This document shows, one piece after another, positions 1 to 8,549 of a DNA stretch of 64,000 nucleotides. The translations under genes and the position numbers were made by a program. The DNA comes from Litchfieldia alkalitelluris. Lineage in GTDB: Bacteria > Bacillota > Bacilli > Bacillales > Salisediminibacteriaceae. The DNA lies in assembly GCF_002153425.1 (NCBI RefSeq), contig NZ_KZ119600.1:4076095-4140094 (forward strand), written 5' to 3'. Position 1 is the first letter of the stretch, and each line of letters starts with the position of its first letter. Under the pieces are notes generated by a model. The model had not been told where the DNA came from. It saw only the letters and a program-made list of their open reading frames with translations, and searched no databases.

Positions 1-370
1 CAAAATACCCTGCGATCAAGCCAATTACGACACCTATAGAAGCAGCTAAGGATACAGAAATAATACCAACTATTAAAGATGTCCTAGCTCCAAAGATTAC
101 CCGACTTAAAACATCTCTACCGAGGGAATCTGTTCCTAAAAGGTTTTCTGCAGAAGGTGGTTGTAATGCATTTCCTAGATTTTGTGCGTAAGGATCATAT
201 GGAGCTACTTGTTCAGCAAAGATCGCAGTGAAAATGACAGCAAGTAAAATGAGGCCAAAGAATATGACAATTTTTCTACCAAGGAACACTTTTAAGAATC
301 GTTTAAGTTCTTTTCTTTGAGGCGGAGAATCAATTACCTCATTTTTGCCTAAAGACGTATCTGTCCTCAT
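1..370 (-). CDS. dppC: Dipeptide/oligopeptide ABC transporter permease, DppC/OppC type (partial)
   Basis: Membrane permease subunit of a family 5 peptide-type importer; only the N-terminal 123 residues are inside the window, the 3' part runs off the left edge. It starts at ATG 368-370. A charged cytoplasmic N-terminus is followed by a membrane helix (residues about 30-50, IVIFFGLILLAVIF) and the DSLGRDVLSRVIFGARTS segment typical of DppC/OppC, then the start of the transmembrane domain. It lies 13 bp downstream of the dppB-like gene, in the same operon behind capA. A matching solute-binding protein is encoded at 19856-21496; ATPase genes are not visible and may lie left of the window. Family assignment is firm; the substrate is unknown. 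Confidence 0.88.
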   Translation of the reverse strand, partial: MRTDTSLGKNEVIDSPPQRKELKRFLKVFLGRKIVIFFGLILLAVIFTAIFAEQVAPYDPYAQNLGNALQPPSAENLLGTDSLGRDVLSRVIFGARTSLIVGIISVSLAASIGVVIGLIAGYF

Positions 371-383
371 AAGTTACACTCCT

Positions 384-1328
384 TTATTTATACCGGATCC
401 TCGGATCAAAGTATCCATATGATAAGTCTACAAGCAGGTTGGCTGCGGCAACTGCTATCGCTAGTACAATTAAACAACCTTGAACAACAACAATATCTTG
501 ATTAAAAACTGACTGTAGAACAAGGCGCCCAATCCCATTCACATTGAATACCTGTTCTATGATTACCGATCCTCCAACTATATTAGGTAACATTAAGCCT
601 GCAATAGTAACAACTGGGATAATTGCATTTTTTAAAGCATGCTTTCTAATGACCACTCTTGTCTTTATTCCTTTAGATATTGCAGTTCGAATATAATCTT
701 GACGAATCACTTCCAACATGGAAGATCTAGCCTGCCTTGCTAATATAGCCATGGTTGATAAACCTAACACTAGAGAAGGCATAATGACATACCTTTGGCT
801 TGCCCAGAAATCCTCTGTCGGTGAAACATAGCCTTGTACTGGTAACCAACCTAAATTTAATGCGAACAAATAAATCCCTAGAATTCCTAGCCAAAAATTT
901 GGTATTGCCATACTAAAGTTGGATGAAGTAGTAATAAAGCCATCTATCCACCCACCTCTTTTTACTGCAGCTATTACCCCTAAAGGAACACCTGCAACGA
1001 TGCTGATAATAAAAGACGTAATTCCAATATGAACGGTCGGAGGTAATCTCTTGAGAATCAGATCCTTAACATCCTCTCGATAAATAATCGATGTTCCAAG
1101 ATCCCCTTGAACGACGCCACCGAGCCAAGATAAATACTGCATAGGTAAAGGGCGATCAAGTCCTAACTCTTCCGTTAACATCCTAATTTCCTCGGGTGTA
1201 GCTTCGTCCCCCAGAATCGTTAACACGGGATTTCCGGGAATCATGTGTATTAGTAAGAAACAGAACAAACTCAAAATAAACAAGACGATAACTGTCTGAT
1301 AGATTCTTTGAATGATAAATTGAGTCAT
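384..1328 (-). CDS. dppB: Dipeptide/oligopeptide ABC transporter permease, DppB type
   Basis: Inner-membrane permease of a peptide/nickel-family ABC importer, 314 aa, full family length. The N-terminal helix (residues 10-30) and the following LIHMIPGNPV segment are the usual DppB signature. Five further hydrophobic segments follow, with a cytoplasmic coupling loop around residues 210-235 (ISKGIKTRVVIRKHALKNA). The start is ATG 1326-1328, preceded by AGAGGGG at suitable distance. It pairs with the dppC-like gene 13 bp downstream and follows capA at 1578 after a 249-bp gap. In this position the importer may take up the substrate of the catabolic genes, which is inference; a true dipeptide permease is the alternative. 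Confidence 0.9.
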   Translation of the reverse strand: MTQFIIQRIYQTVIVLFILSLFCFLLIHMIPGNPVLTILGDEATPEEIRMLTEELGLDRPLPMQYLSWLGGVVQGDLGTSIIYREDVKDLILKRLPPTVHIGITSFIISIVAGVPLGVIAAVKRGGWIDGFITTSSNFSMAIPNFWLGILGIYLFALNLGWLPVQGYVSPTEDFWASQRYVIMPSLVLGLSTMAILARQARSSMLEVIRQDYIRTAISKGIKTRVVIRKHALKNAIIPVVTIAGLMLPNIVGGSVIIEQVFNVNGIGRLVLQSVFNQDIVVVQGCLIVLAIAVAAANLLVDLSYGYFDPRIRYK

Positions 1329-1577
1329 ATAGATTATTCCCCTCTTTTCTTGCGACTTTACGACTTGCTTCAGTCATCCCAAGCTTTATAAAACTAAGCT
1401 TGTGTTTGTGTTCAGGTTCGTGTTCGATACGGTCAATTCGCTTTCACGCAAGGTACACGCTGTACATCTGTTCATTCTTCACAGTGTCTTCTTTGCTGTG
1501 GGAGGCTAGTAAACTTTGTTACCGCTTTCAAAATATCAGATATAATAATGGCACATACTCTCAATTATATTGACAAC
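1329..1577. other. Intergenic region between capA and dppB
   Basis: A 249-bp gap with small inverted repeats, for example AAGCTT at both ends of a 21-nt segment near 1380-1400 and CACAG/CTGTG near 1478-1500. I see no clear promoter or T-tract, so read-through from capA into dppBC is possible. No reading frame of interest. Confidence 0.3.
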
Positions 1578-2684
1578 CTACCTCATAATAATCTCATCAC
1601 CGGACCACTCATATTGTGTATCTAATCCTGCCAATTCCGTTATGTTACGCATGTACTCAAGGACTTCTAAACCACCACTCGATCGACCAACAACAACGGG
1701 TTTACCTTCCTTATCCACGATGCACGGAATAAAGCTAGTACTAGTTATTTTTCCATTTTCAATGTTACTCTTTGCCAACATTGTGTAGATAGCCTCTGGG
1801 TGAAATGGATAGGTAGGATATTCTGGATCAGGTGCAAAACCAAATAGTTCTATTCTCTTATTTGCCCATGCCTCCATGTCATCACCTTGTTTTGGAAATA
1901 AACTTGGGACATAAGCAATGAAATTACAAAGCCCGTGAAATATCGTTTTTCCCTTGTATATTTCCACCCCCTTTAATAAATGAGCGTGTTCACCTAGAAT
2001 AAGGTCCGCGCCTGCATCAATGGCAGCATGGGATAACTCCCTTTCATATGCTGCAATCTTTGCTGGTTGGTGAACCAAGCCCTTGTGAAATGAAACGACT
2101 AAAACATCACACTTTTTTCGGAGCTCCTTTATATCATTTTCCATTTCGACCTTAGACTGAGGTTCTGCAAAAGTATAAATAGAAGGGGGACCACCAGGGT
2201 TAGCATGTTGCAGCTCGTAATGGGTTAATACCTTTACATAGGCACAACCTGGCTTATTAGATGTAGCCCAAGTTTCTTCTGGACCAACACAGTTATATTT
2301 CAAAATTCCAATGCGGGTTTTATTTCGCTCCAAAATAACTGGCCTTCTTGCTTCAGATATGTTCATACCTGCTCCAACATACTCAATCTCATGATCCCGT
2401 AACCAGTTAATCGTGTCCTCAATTCCCATATCACCAGCATCTGCTAAATGATTTCCTGCCAATGCCAAAACAGAAAATCCTTCCTTCACTAATGGTTCTA
2501 GATACTCAGGATGACGTTCTAGTTCATCGGACTGTTCATCTCTGCTTGTATACGGAACTTCCAGTTGTCCAAAAATCACATCGGCAGATTCTAAAAAGGG
2601 ATGTACTGAATCAAAATATGGTTGTGCATCTTTTCCTAAAATAATATCTCCTACGCATAACATCGTGAGATTACTATCATTCAT
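1578..2684 (-). CDS. CapA family protein (poly-gamma-glutamate synthesis-type metallophosphoesterase fold)
   Basis: A 368-aa protein of the PGA_cap/CapA family. Visible family features are the N-terminal MLCVGDIILG strand-loop (residues 8-17), the ALAGNHLADAG motif (residues 76-86) and the later GADLILGEHAHLLKG His motif, which together resemble the metal site of calcineurin-like phosphoesterases. No signal peptide or membrane anchor is visible, unlike capsule-associated CapA, so a cytoplasmic role is likely. The start is ATG with AAAGGGGAG upstream. It is a paralogue of the product at 8550-9665, and both sit among CoA-ester and transport genes. A role as an amide or ester hydrolase in the catabolic pathway is conceivable but unproven. 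Confidence 0.85.
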   Translation of the reverse strand: MNDSNLTMLCVGDIILGKDAQPYFDSVHPFLESADVIFGQLEVPYTSRDEQSDELERHPEYLEPLVKEGFSVLALAGNHLADAGDMGIEDTINWLRDHEIEYVGAGMNISEARRPVILERNKTRIGILKYNCVGPEETWATSNKPGCAYVKVLTHYELQHANPGGPPSIYTFAEPQSKVEMENDIKELRKKCDVLVVSFHKGLVHQPAKIAAYERELSHAAIDAGADLILGEHAHLLKGVEIYKGKTIFHGLCNFIAYVPSLFPKQGDDMEAWANKRIELFGFAPDPEYPTYPFHPEAIYTMLAKSNIENGKITSTSFIPCIVDKEGKPVVVGRSSGGLEVLEYMRNITELAGLDTQYEWSGDEIIMR

Positions 2685-2879
2685 TTAAACGTTTCTCCCC
2701 TTTTTAGATTAATAGCTATACTTTGTTTTTCTAAATAGTTTGGTGATATTCTGGATTTTTTTCAGACTAATCATAAAATTAAGAAATCTTAACTTATAGT
2801 TACTCTATTAGAAATACAATAAAATAATTGTTGCGGAATTCTAAGTTAACGATAGTGTTAGTAGTTTTAATGTAACTTT
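2685..2879 (-). other. 5' untranslated leader of the capA-dppBC transcript
   Basis: An AT-rich stretch of about 195 bp between the predicted -10 hexamer and the capA start codon. No reading frame or clear hairpin is visible; the leader is unusually long for a simple promoter. Confidence 0.35.
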
Positions 2880-2948
2880 ATTATAGAGAGTCAAATTCTA
2901 AATTTAAACGTGCTTAATGTACGAAAAAGTATATGAATATTCCTACAT
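2880..2948 (-). promoter_or_regulatory. Predicted activator-dependent promoter and operator of capA-dppBC
   Basis: On the minus strand there is a perfect TATAAT (2880-2885) with a poor -35. On the plus strand the box ATGTACGAAAAA lies at 2917-2928, 31 bp away, and an inverted half TTCCTACAT at 2940-2948. The same arrangement, base for base in spacing, occurs before the hydrolase operon at 24998-25066, and closely related versions occur at 8469 and 28683. I infer a dimeric activator, perhaps one of the PucR-like proteins. Confidence 0.6.
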
Positions 2949-3003
2949 AGTAAAGAAGAAGTTTTCCTCTCATTAGTTAGCGTGTTGCTCTTTAATTTGA
3001 AAA

Positions 3004-3035
3004 GCCTGGGACAAATAGATTTTATGCTCCCAGAC
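3004..3035. terminator. Hairpin with flanking T tracts
   Basis: GCCTGGGA (3004-3011) pairs with TCCCAGAC (3028-3035) with one mismatch and is followed by seven T on the plus strand. It lies in the gap downstream of the CoA-transferase operon and could act on either strand; no plus-strand gene precedes it. Confidence 0.45.
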
Positions 3036-3078
3036 TTTTTTTAATAGAAAATAAATTTATCTGCCGTTTTCACCTTGC

Positions 3079-3494
3079 TTTATTGACTGATTTCCTTCGT
3101 AAAATCTCAAATCTGTCGATTAAACCTCGCTTTATTGACTGATTTCCTTCGTAAAATCTCAAATCTGTCGATTAAACCTCGTTTTATTGACTGCTTTCCT
3201 TCGTAAAATCTCAAATCTGTCGATTAAACCTCGCTTTATTGACTGCTTTCCTTCGTAAAATCTCAAATCTGTCGATTAAACCTCGTTTTATTGACAGTTT
3301 TCATTCAAAAAAACTCAAATCTGTCGGTTAAACCTTACTTTATTGACTGATTCCCTTCAAAAAAACTCAAATCTGTCGATTAAACCCCGCCTTATTGACA
3401 GTTTCTATTCAAAAAAACTCAAATCTGTCGGTTAAACCCCGCCTTATTGACAGTTTCCCTTGGAAAAATCTCAAATCTGTCGGTATCCCCTACC
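3079..3494. repeat. Tandem array, eight 52-bp hairpin units (family 1)
   Basis: Units begin with TTTATTGACTG at 3079, 3131, 3183, 3235, 3287, 3339, 3391 and 3443, an exact 52-bp step. Each contains TTGACTGATTT and, about 20 bp later, AAATCTGTCGA, which form an imperfect inverted repeat. The word AAATCTGTCG is shared with the larger array at 16401-18220, so the two are probably diverged members of one family. The first four units are nearly identical, the later ones decayed. Confidence 0.9.
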
Positions 3495-3586
3495 CCAGCC
3501 CTGAGCCTAGACCAGACCCAGTCCAGATCCTCACCAAGACCAGTACCTAGATCACACACCTCCTCACCCACACCCAAAAAAACAAT

Positions 3587-3614
3587 AAAAACCGGGCAAA
3601 ATCGCCCGGTTTTT
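3587..3614 (-). terminator. Strong rho-independent terminator of the CoA-transferase operon
   Basis: The stem ACCGGGC/GCCCGGT is flanked by A and T runs on both sides (AAAACCGGGC...GCCCGGTTTTT), so it can act bidirectionally. It lies 106 bp beyond the CoA-transferase stop codon. Confidence 0.85.
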
Positions 3615-3719
3615 ATCATTTTCCATTTTCTAACAACCAACCACTCAACCACGCAACCACTCAACCGCTCCCGACAAAAAACAAAACTAACTAATCTATA
3701 TACTACACCTCAAAAGAAG

Positions 3720-4940
3720 TTATATAACTCCATTAGTACGAAGCTCCTCAATTTCCTCCTGCGTTAGCCCAAACATATCTACATATATTTCTTCAATATG
3801 CTGCCCTAACAATGGTGCAGGCTCAACAACAACTTTTGAGTCAGAGAGTCGTATTGAATTACCTGGCATCTCAATATCGCCCCTGACCGGGTGTTTGACA
3901 TTAACAATCATGCCCCGCTCCCGCAAATATGGGTCATTTGTAAGGTCGGTTGTTGATAATATTGCACCAGCTGGAACACCAGCTTCACCTAATATCTTCA
4001 TTGCTTCATGTTTCGTCCTTGTTTTTGTCCAATTACTTATAAGGGAATCCACTTCCTCACGGTTTTCATACCTTGATTCAGGAGTAGCAAAGCGAGGATC
4101 GTTTTCAAGATCGCTTCTTCCAAGTACTTTCAATAAACGGCTCCACTGTGGGCTTCCTGGCCAACGTGAAGTATAAACAAAGACATAGTCATTTTTCCCG
4201 CCAGGCTTACAAGGATAGACATTACAAGGTGCAACACCAGCCATTGGCATCGAATTCCCCACCCTTGGTGCTTCCTTCCCAGTAATTAACTGCCGTACCC
4301 AGGATGAGCGGCTAAAATTAATCATGACATCCTGCATAGCAACTTCTACTTTTTGCCCTTCTCCCGTTTGAGTACGGCTGTATAAAGCAGCTAAAATACC
4401 GATTGCACAATGATAACCAGCACCACTATCTGCTAGATTACATCCTGCATGAAGTGGTGGACCATCTTCTTCACCTGTAATACTCATGACAGCTCCAGTT
4501 GCTTGACCAATTGCGTCAAAGGCAGGGAAATCTGCGTATGGTCCGTCTTGACCAAAACCCTTTATTTGTGCATAAATGATTCCTTTGTTGATGTCACGTA
4601 AAGTATCGTAGTCAAACCCTAATCTCTCAATTACTCCAGGTGAAAAATTTTCAACAAAAACATCGGCAGTCTTTACCATTCTATAAACAAGTTCTCTACC
4701 TTCAGGCTTCTTTACATCAACAGTAACTGACTTTTTGTTAGAATTCAGTGTAATAAATCCATATGAATCCTCTCCTGGTTTATCAACAGAAGCACCACGA
4801 CCTTGCTCACCAACACCTGGTCGTTCTAGTTTAATCACTGTTGCCCCCAACCACGCTAGGGTTTGTGTACATACAGTTCCTGACTCAAATTGTGTAAAAT
4901 CTAAAACAACTACACCATCTAATGCACCTTTTCTTAACAT
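3720..4940 (-). CDS. Family III CoA-transferase (CaiB/BaiF type)
   Basis: A 406-aa formyl-CoA/carnitine-CoA transferase-type enzyme that moves CoA between acids through an aspartyl-CoA intermediate. The N-terminal LDGVVVLDFTQFESG and the LERPGVGEQGR segment are family marks; the catalytic Asp is most likely in NLADSGAGYH (about residue 170). Its ATG overlaps the stop of the dehydratase gene by 7 bp (ATGTTAA), indicating translational coupling. A family III transferase next to two dehydratase subunits is the layout of hadABC and fldABC of amino-acid-fermenting clostridia, where it makes the 2-hydroxyacyl-CoA substrate. That parallel is the best guess for its role; the acid itself is unknown. 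Confidence 0.9.
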   Translation of the reverse strand: MLRKGALDGVVVLDFTQFESGTVCTQTLAWLGATVIKLERPGVGEQGRGASVDKPGEDSYGFITLNSNKKSVTVDVKKPEGRELVYRMVKTADVFVENFSPGVIERLGFDYDTLRDINKGIIYAQIKGFGQDGPYADFPAFDAIGQATGAVMSITGEEDGPPLHAGCNLADSGAGYHCAIGILAALYSRTQTGEGQKVEVAMQDVMINFSRSSWVRQLITGKEAPRVGNSMPMAGVAPCNVYPCKPGGKNDYVFVYTSRWPGSPQWSRLLKVLGRSDLENDPRFATPESRYENREEVDSLISNWTKTRTKHEAMKILGEAGVPAGAILSTTDLTNDPYLRERGMIVNVKHPVRGDIEMPGNSIRLSDSKVVVEPAPLLGQHIEEIYVDMFGLTQEEIEELRTNGVI

Positions 4941-6259
4941 GGTTTCACCCCAATCTCATTCTCAATAAAATCCTCTATTTTAGCAGTCATAACGTCATTA
5001 TCCCAACCCCTTGAGTCAACAGGATCGGCATGCAATTGAAGTAATGGAATATTGGCTTCCTCAAATGCTTTTTTCACAAAATAGGTTCCACCGGCACTCA
5101 TGGTGCAGCTATCAGAAATAATATGAACCGCGCCTTGGATATTATTGTTTTTGGCTTCCTTTACGTACCAATCGCTATTCCAAGGGGGCATATGCAACAT
5201 ATCTTCCATCCCTACAAATCTACTAGCTAGAGTCCGTAAAGGGTCCTCACCGTATCTCGCATACGCATCAGATGCAAGTGCGAGATATATTGACCACATA
5301 AATGAGGCATCATATTTTTTTTCAAAATGTTGATAAAATCCAAGGTTGAACCATAAGCCTCTACCTAGCCACATTAGCCTTACGCGCTCATTTTTACACA
5401 CTGCTTCTCCCGCTTCAATCAAACCTTTAACCTCTTCATAAAGGTGTTTGGCAATATCAACAGCCCATTGTGTTCCCCTTTGCCATTGGGGAACCATTAC
5501 TGCTGGTACAGTATCTGTAATACTAACTGGTGAAGGTTTTGTTTTAGAGATTAAATCCCTTGTTTTCCGATTGTATTCTGCTTGCTCATTAACTAATTGC
5601 AAGACCTTTTTAAACTTCGTCTCACTGAACACTTTCCCAGTATTTATTTCTAAAAATCGAATTAGTCCTTTAAAGTCCTCTAACATATGATCTAGACGAT
5701 GAGGTTCAAATAACTGTTCCCATTTATCAGGAGCTAACTCCCACCAATTATTAGGAATTTCCCTTGGAACTGTGTTTTCCAATGCATAGAAATTCACCCC
5801 AAACTTTTTTGACCACAATTCAAATATCTTCGATTGGGAATCACAAGTTAGGCGTGTTACCGCGACTGTCGGTTTCGGTAAGCCACCCCAAGGACCTTTC
5901 TCGGGTTCTGTATCGAATGCTGAAGCAAGTGATAATGAACAATAGCGACAAAGATCTTGCCGATAGCCGTGTTCGTTCAACAAATCTAGATAATACGGGG
6001 ACATTTGTTTTGCAGAACAAACTGATGACCACCACTGGTTAACCACGTATGGGATATCCATCGCACGAAAGATTTCCTGTGGTACATCAGCATTAACAAA
6101 AGCAAGTGGTTCTCCAGCCTCAACCTTTTCCCTTAGACTCAAAAACCATTCTTTCTGATACGCTGTTGCTAATTTGGGTGTATTCAAACGTTTAACACTA
6201 GCTGTTCCTCTTTGCGTACCACGAGTATCTTTTTTCGCTGATGTATGAGGTTCAGTCAT
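4934..6259 (-). CDS. 2-hydroxyacyl-CoA dehydratase / benzoyl-CoA reductase-type subunit (HgdB/BcrC-like), FeS-bearing
   Basis: About 441 aa. Related enzymes are oxygen-sensitive [4Fe-4S] dehydratases or reductases. Cysteines that can ligate the cluster are visible at SSVCSAK, DLCRYCSLS, RLTCDSQS and SDSCTMS, spaced as in this family. I place the start at ATG 6257-6259, with GAGGG upstream; an in-frame GTG at 6268 has no spaced ribosome binding site. The ATG overlaps the upstream partner's stop (ATGACTGA), so the two subunits are translationally coupled. No initiator ATPase (HgdC/HadI type) lies nearby. The product name follows the family; the exact substrate cannot be read from sequence. Confidence 0.85.
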   Translation of the reverse strand: MTEPHTSAKKDTRGTQRGTASVKRLNTPKLATAYQKEWFLSLREKVEAGEPLAFVNADVPQEIFRAMDIPYVVNQWWSSVCSAKQMSPYYLDLLNEHGYRQDLCRYCSLSLASAFDTEPEKGPWGGLPKPTVAVTRLTCDSQSKIFELWSKKFGVNFYALENTVPREIPNNWWELAPDKWEQLFEPHRLDHMLEDFKGLIRFLEINTGKVFSETKFKKVLQLVNEQAEYNRKTRDLISKTKPSPVSITDTVPAVMVPQWQRGTQWAVDIAKHLYEEVKGLIEAGEAVCKNERVRLMWLGRGLWFNLGFYQHFEKKYDASFMWSIYLALASDAYARYGEDPLRTLASRFVGMEDMLHMPPWNSDWYVKEAKNNNIQGAVHIISDSCTMSAGGTYFVKKAFEEANIPLLQLHADPVDSRGWDNDVMTAKIEDFIENEIGVKPC

Positions 6260-7439
6260 TCCTTTCACCCTCTATGTTTATATTTTTACTGCTATTACGT
6301 TTTATTTCATCGATAAATTGGTTAAGCTTCTTCCTTAAGCCTTTTTCATCAGCCACTTTATAGTCTTGTTTATCTAAAAGGAGTACTGGTATTCCCAATT
6401 TATCTAATATTTTTTTCTGTTCTGGAAAATCCCAAGACGGGGCATCATCAGATCGGTAAATAAAAGAAATTACGCCTTGTGCTTTTGCTGCTACTACATT
6501 TTCTGATAGTGATGCTACCCTTTCTGAAACCGTTGCTTGACTGGAAGGGTTAAAACGATAGTGATAACGGTCTACAATGCCATCTATCGGATCTACCTCT
6601 TGATCTACCAATCCTTCATAGTACCTTGATCCATTCTCATGGTCTTCACCGACAATAACTGCTTGTTCCCTTTCAATAGCCTCATAAAATTGTGTATGCT
6701 CATGAGAACTCCCCGTTACAAATAGTCTCACACCTTTAATAACAGGCATTTCTGAAACTTTATCAAGATATTGTTTTAATAAATTGTTAAATTCTACCTT
6801 CTCCATAAACATGGACGCACCAATAATTTTTAACGCATGTACACCACTAATCCTAGGCTGTTCACACCTTCGAAATGAATCCATCTTTTTGAGTAACGTA
6901 CGAGTTTCATTACACGTTTTTATCGCTTCTACTATTCTCTCTTCCCTCAGGGGCTCCCCAGTCCAGACTTCGATTTGATTAATTAAATCTTTCGTTCTGT
7001 CACGGTTATATAGTGCACTACTGTGGAATTTGGTGTGCAAGAAATCATGGAAGAAAGGTTTAGGAAACAATACTTCTCTCTCTACATGGTGTAACGCCCT
7101 TAAGTAGTAGTAGCTTCTAATCAGTGCATCAGATGAATTAGACACTATCAGATGATCTAAATAAGAATAAGATCCCTCTACTAATCTCGTAAACTGGGCA
7201 TGGATCATTGGATCGAAACCACTCTCCAAGTAAACGCTTCCAATTCTAGTGTCTGTCTTTTCCGTTCCAGCCACTTTTATCGGTAAAAATCCTGCAGCAA
7301 TCAATAATTCCTCGGGGACTTCACTTCCTAAAAACCCTACAGTTTGTCCTTGATTTTCACTCCACTGAATTGCCGCTAGATCTCGCTTATCATATGCTTC
7401 TATCAATTTACTTAAGGAGGACCTACTTTCTTTTTCCAA
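6252..7439 (-). CDS. 2-hydroxyacyl-CoA dehydratase-type partner subunit lacking the usual cluster cysteines
   Basis: A 395-aa homologue of HgdA/HadC-type subunits (ELLIAAGFLPIKVAGT near the N-terminus is a family mark). Where relatives carry a cysteine for the [4Fe-4S] cluster, this protein reads IVSNSSDALIRS and FIYRSDDAPSWDFPEQ; only two Cys remain (KTCNE, RRCEQ), outside those motifs. It may be a structural subunit with no cluster of its own. The listed start is TTG at 7437-7439 with no clear ribosome binding site; a GGGAGGT with good spacing instead points to a rare ATT codon at 7464-7466, adding about nine residues. It is coupled by an 8-bp overlap to the next subunit. Confidence 0.78.
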   Translation of the reverse strand: MEKESRSSLSKLIEAYDKRDLAAIQWSENQGQTVGFLGSEVPEELLIAAGFLPIKVAGTEKTDTRIGSVYLESGFDPMIHAQFTRLVEGSYSYLDHLIVSNSSDALIRSYYYLRALHHVEREVLFPKPFFHDFLHTKFHSSALYNRDRTKDLINQIEVWTGEPLREERIVEAIKTCNETRTLLKKMDSFRRCEQPRISGVHALKIIGASMFMEKVEFNNLLKQYLDKVSEMPVIKGVRLFVTGSSHEHTQFYEAIEREQAVIVGEDHENGSRYYEGLVDQEVDPIDGIVDRYHYRFNPSSQATVSERVASLSENVVAAKAQGVISFIYRSDDAPSWDFPEQKKILDKLGIPVLLLDKQDYKVADEKGLRKKLNQFIDEIKRNSSKNINIEGERND

Positions 7440-7568
7440 AACATTTATTTCTTCTGAATCAATAATAGTACATACCTCCCTTCCAAATGAGAAACAGAAA
7501 CATTACTATCCTCATTTTTTTAAAATACTTATTTATTGATAAAAATCCGTTTAATCCGTTAATTTCGT

Positions 7569-8426
7569 TTATTTTTCGTAATCATACCACCCTGCTCCTG
7601 TTTTCCTACCAAGCCTTCCTGCCCTAATAAGACGTTTTAAAGCCATTGGTGGTGCATAGCGTTCACTCTTATATTCGTCATGGAAATATTCCATCACGTG
7701 GAGTCCAATATCCACACCGGCGAAATCTTGTAATTCAAATGGCCCCATTGGATAATTCAACCCTAATTTAACAGCCTTATCCACATCTTCTGGTGACGCC
7801 ACTCCTTCTTCCACTAAGCGAATGGCCTCAATGAATTGAGGAAGCATAACTCTATTCACTATAAATCCTGGTGTATCCTTCTTTACTTCTATTGCTTCTT
7901 TGCCCATTTGCTTTGCTAAATCCATTAAAGTGGAAACCGTCTCATCACTAGTTTTGTAGCCCCTTACAACTTCTACAAGCTTCATAACTGGAGCTGGGTT
8001 AAAGAAATGCATTCCTGCAACACGTTCTTGCCTTCCAGTCGCTTCTGCAATACTAGTAATAGATAATGACGATGTATTCGTTGCAATGATCGCTTCAGGA
8101 GCTAAAATATTATCTAATTGTCGGAACACGTCCTGCTTCACTTCTAAATTTTCAACAATTGCTTCAATCACAACACTTACGTTTTGAAGATCCTCTAGTT
8201 TAGATGTGGTTTTAATGTTACTTAACATCTCTTCTTTTTGTGCATCTGTTATCTTCTCTCGCTTAACTAGTTTACTTAACGTTGCACTTATTCTATCGAA
8301 TCCTTTACTAACTAATTCCTCATTCATGTCCCACAAAATTACTTTCATACCTTTTTGAGCACCTAACTGAGCAATACCATTACCCATTGTACCTGCACCA
8401 ATTACTCCTAATGTAAATTTTTCCAT
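7569..8426 (-). CDS. 3-hydroxyacyl-CoA (3-hydroxybutyryl-CoA) dehydrogenase
   Basis: A 285-aa NAD-dependent enzyme of the Hbd/PaaH family that oxidises 3-hydroxyacyl-CoA to 3-oxoacyl-CoA. The Rossmann motif GVIGAGTMGNGIAQ is at residues 7-20, the catalytic His is in HFFNPAPVMKLVEVV, followed by NRVMLPQFIEA and the C-terminal GPFELQDFAG dimer region. Full family length. It lies 130 bp before the dehydratase genes and has its own predicted promoter with the shared operator. With the thiolase at 27359 and the acyl-CoA synthetase at 11929 it gives a beta-oxidation-like end section. The name is well supported; chain length is not. Confidence 0.93.
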   Translation of the reverse strand: MEKFTLGVIGAGTMGNGIAQLGAQKGMKVILWDMNEELVSKGFDRISATLSKLVKREKITDAQKEEMLSNIKTTSKLEDLQNVSVVIEAIVENLEVKQDVFRQLDNILAPEAIIATNTSSLSITSIAEATGRQERVAGMHFFNPAPVMKLVEVVRGYKTSDETVSTLMDLAKQMGKEAIEVKKDTPGFIVNRVMLPQFIEAIRLVEEGVASPEDVDKAVKLGLNYPMGPFELQDFAGVDIGLHVMEYFHDEYKSERYAPPMALKRLIRAGRLGRKTGAGWYDYEK

Positions 8427-8468
8427 ATTGGCTAGTCATCCCTTTCCTGGTCATATATTATAATGTTT

Positions 8469-8538
8469 ATTATAGTTTTATTTTGATGAACCATTAAACC
8501 TTCACAGTGAATGAAAAATATCGTGTTTTTTCACACAT
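8469..8538 (-). promoter_or_regulatory. Predicted promoter/operator of the hydroxyacyl-CoA dehydrogenase-dehydratase operon
   Basis: Minus-strand TATAAT at 8469-8474, box GTGAATGAAAAA at 8507-8518 (10 of 12 match to ATGTAYGAAAAA, spacing 32 bp) and inverted half TTCACACAT at 8530-8538, 23 bp from the box start as at the other sites. The -10 lies only 42 bp from the start codon. Confidence 0.5.
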
Positions 8539-8549
8539 CATGATGGAGT

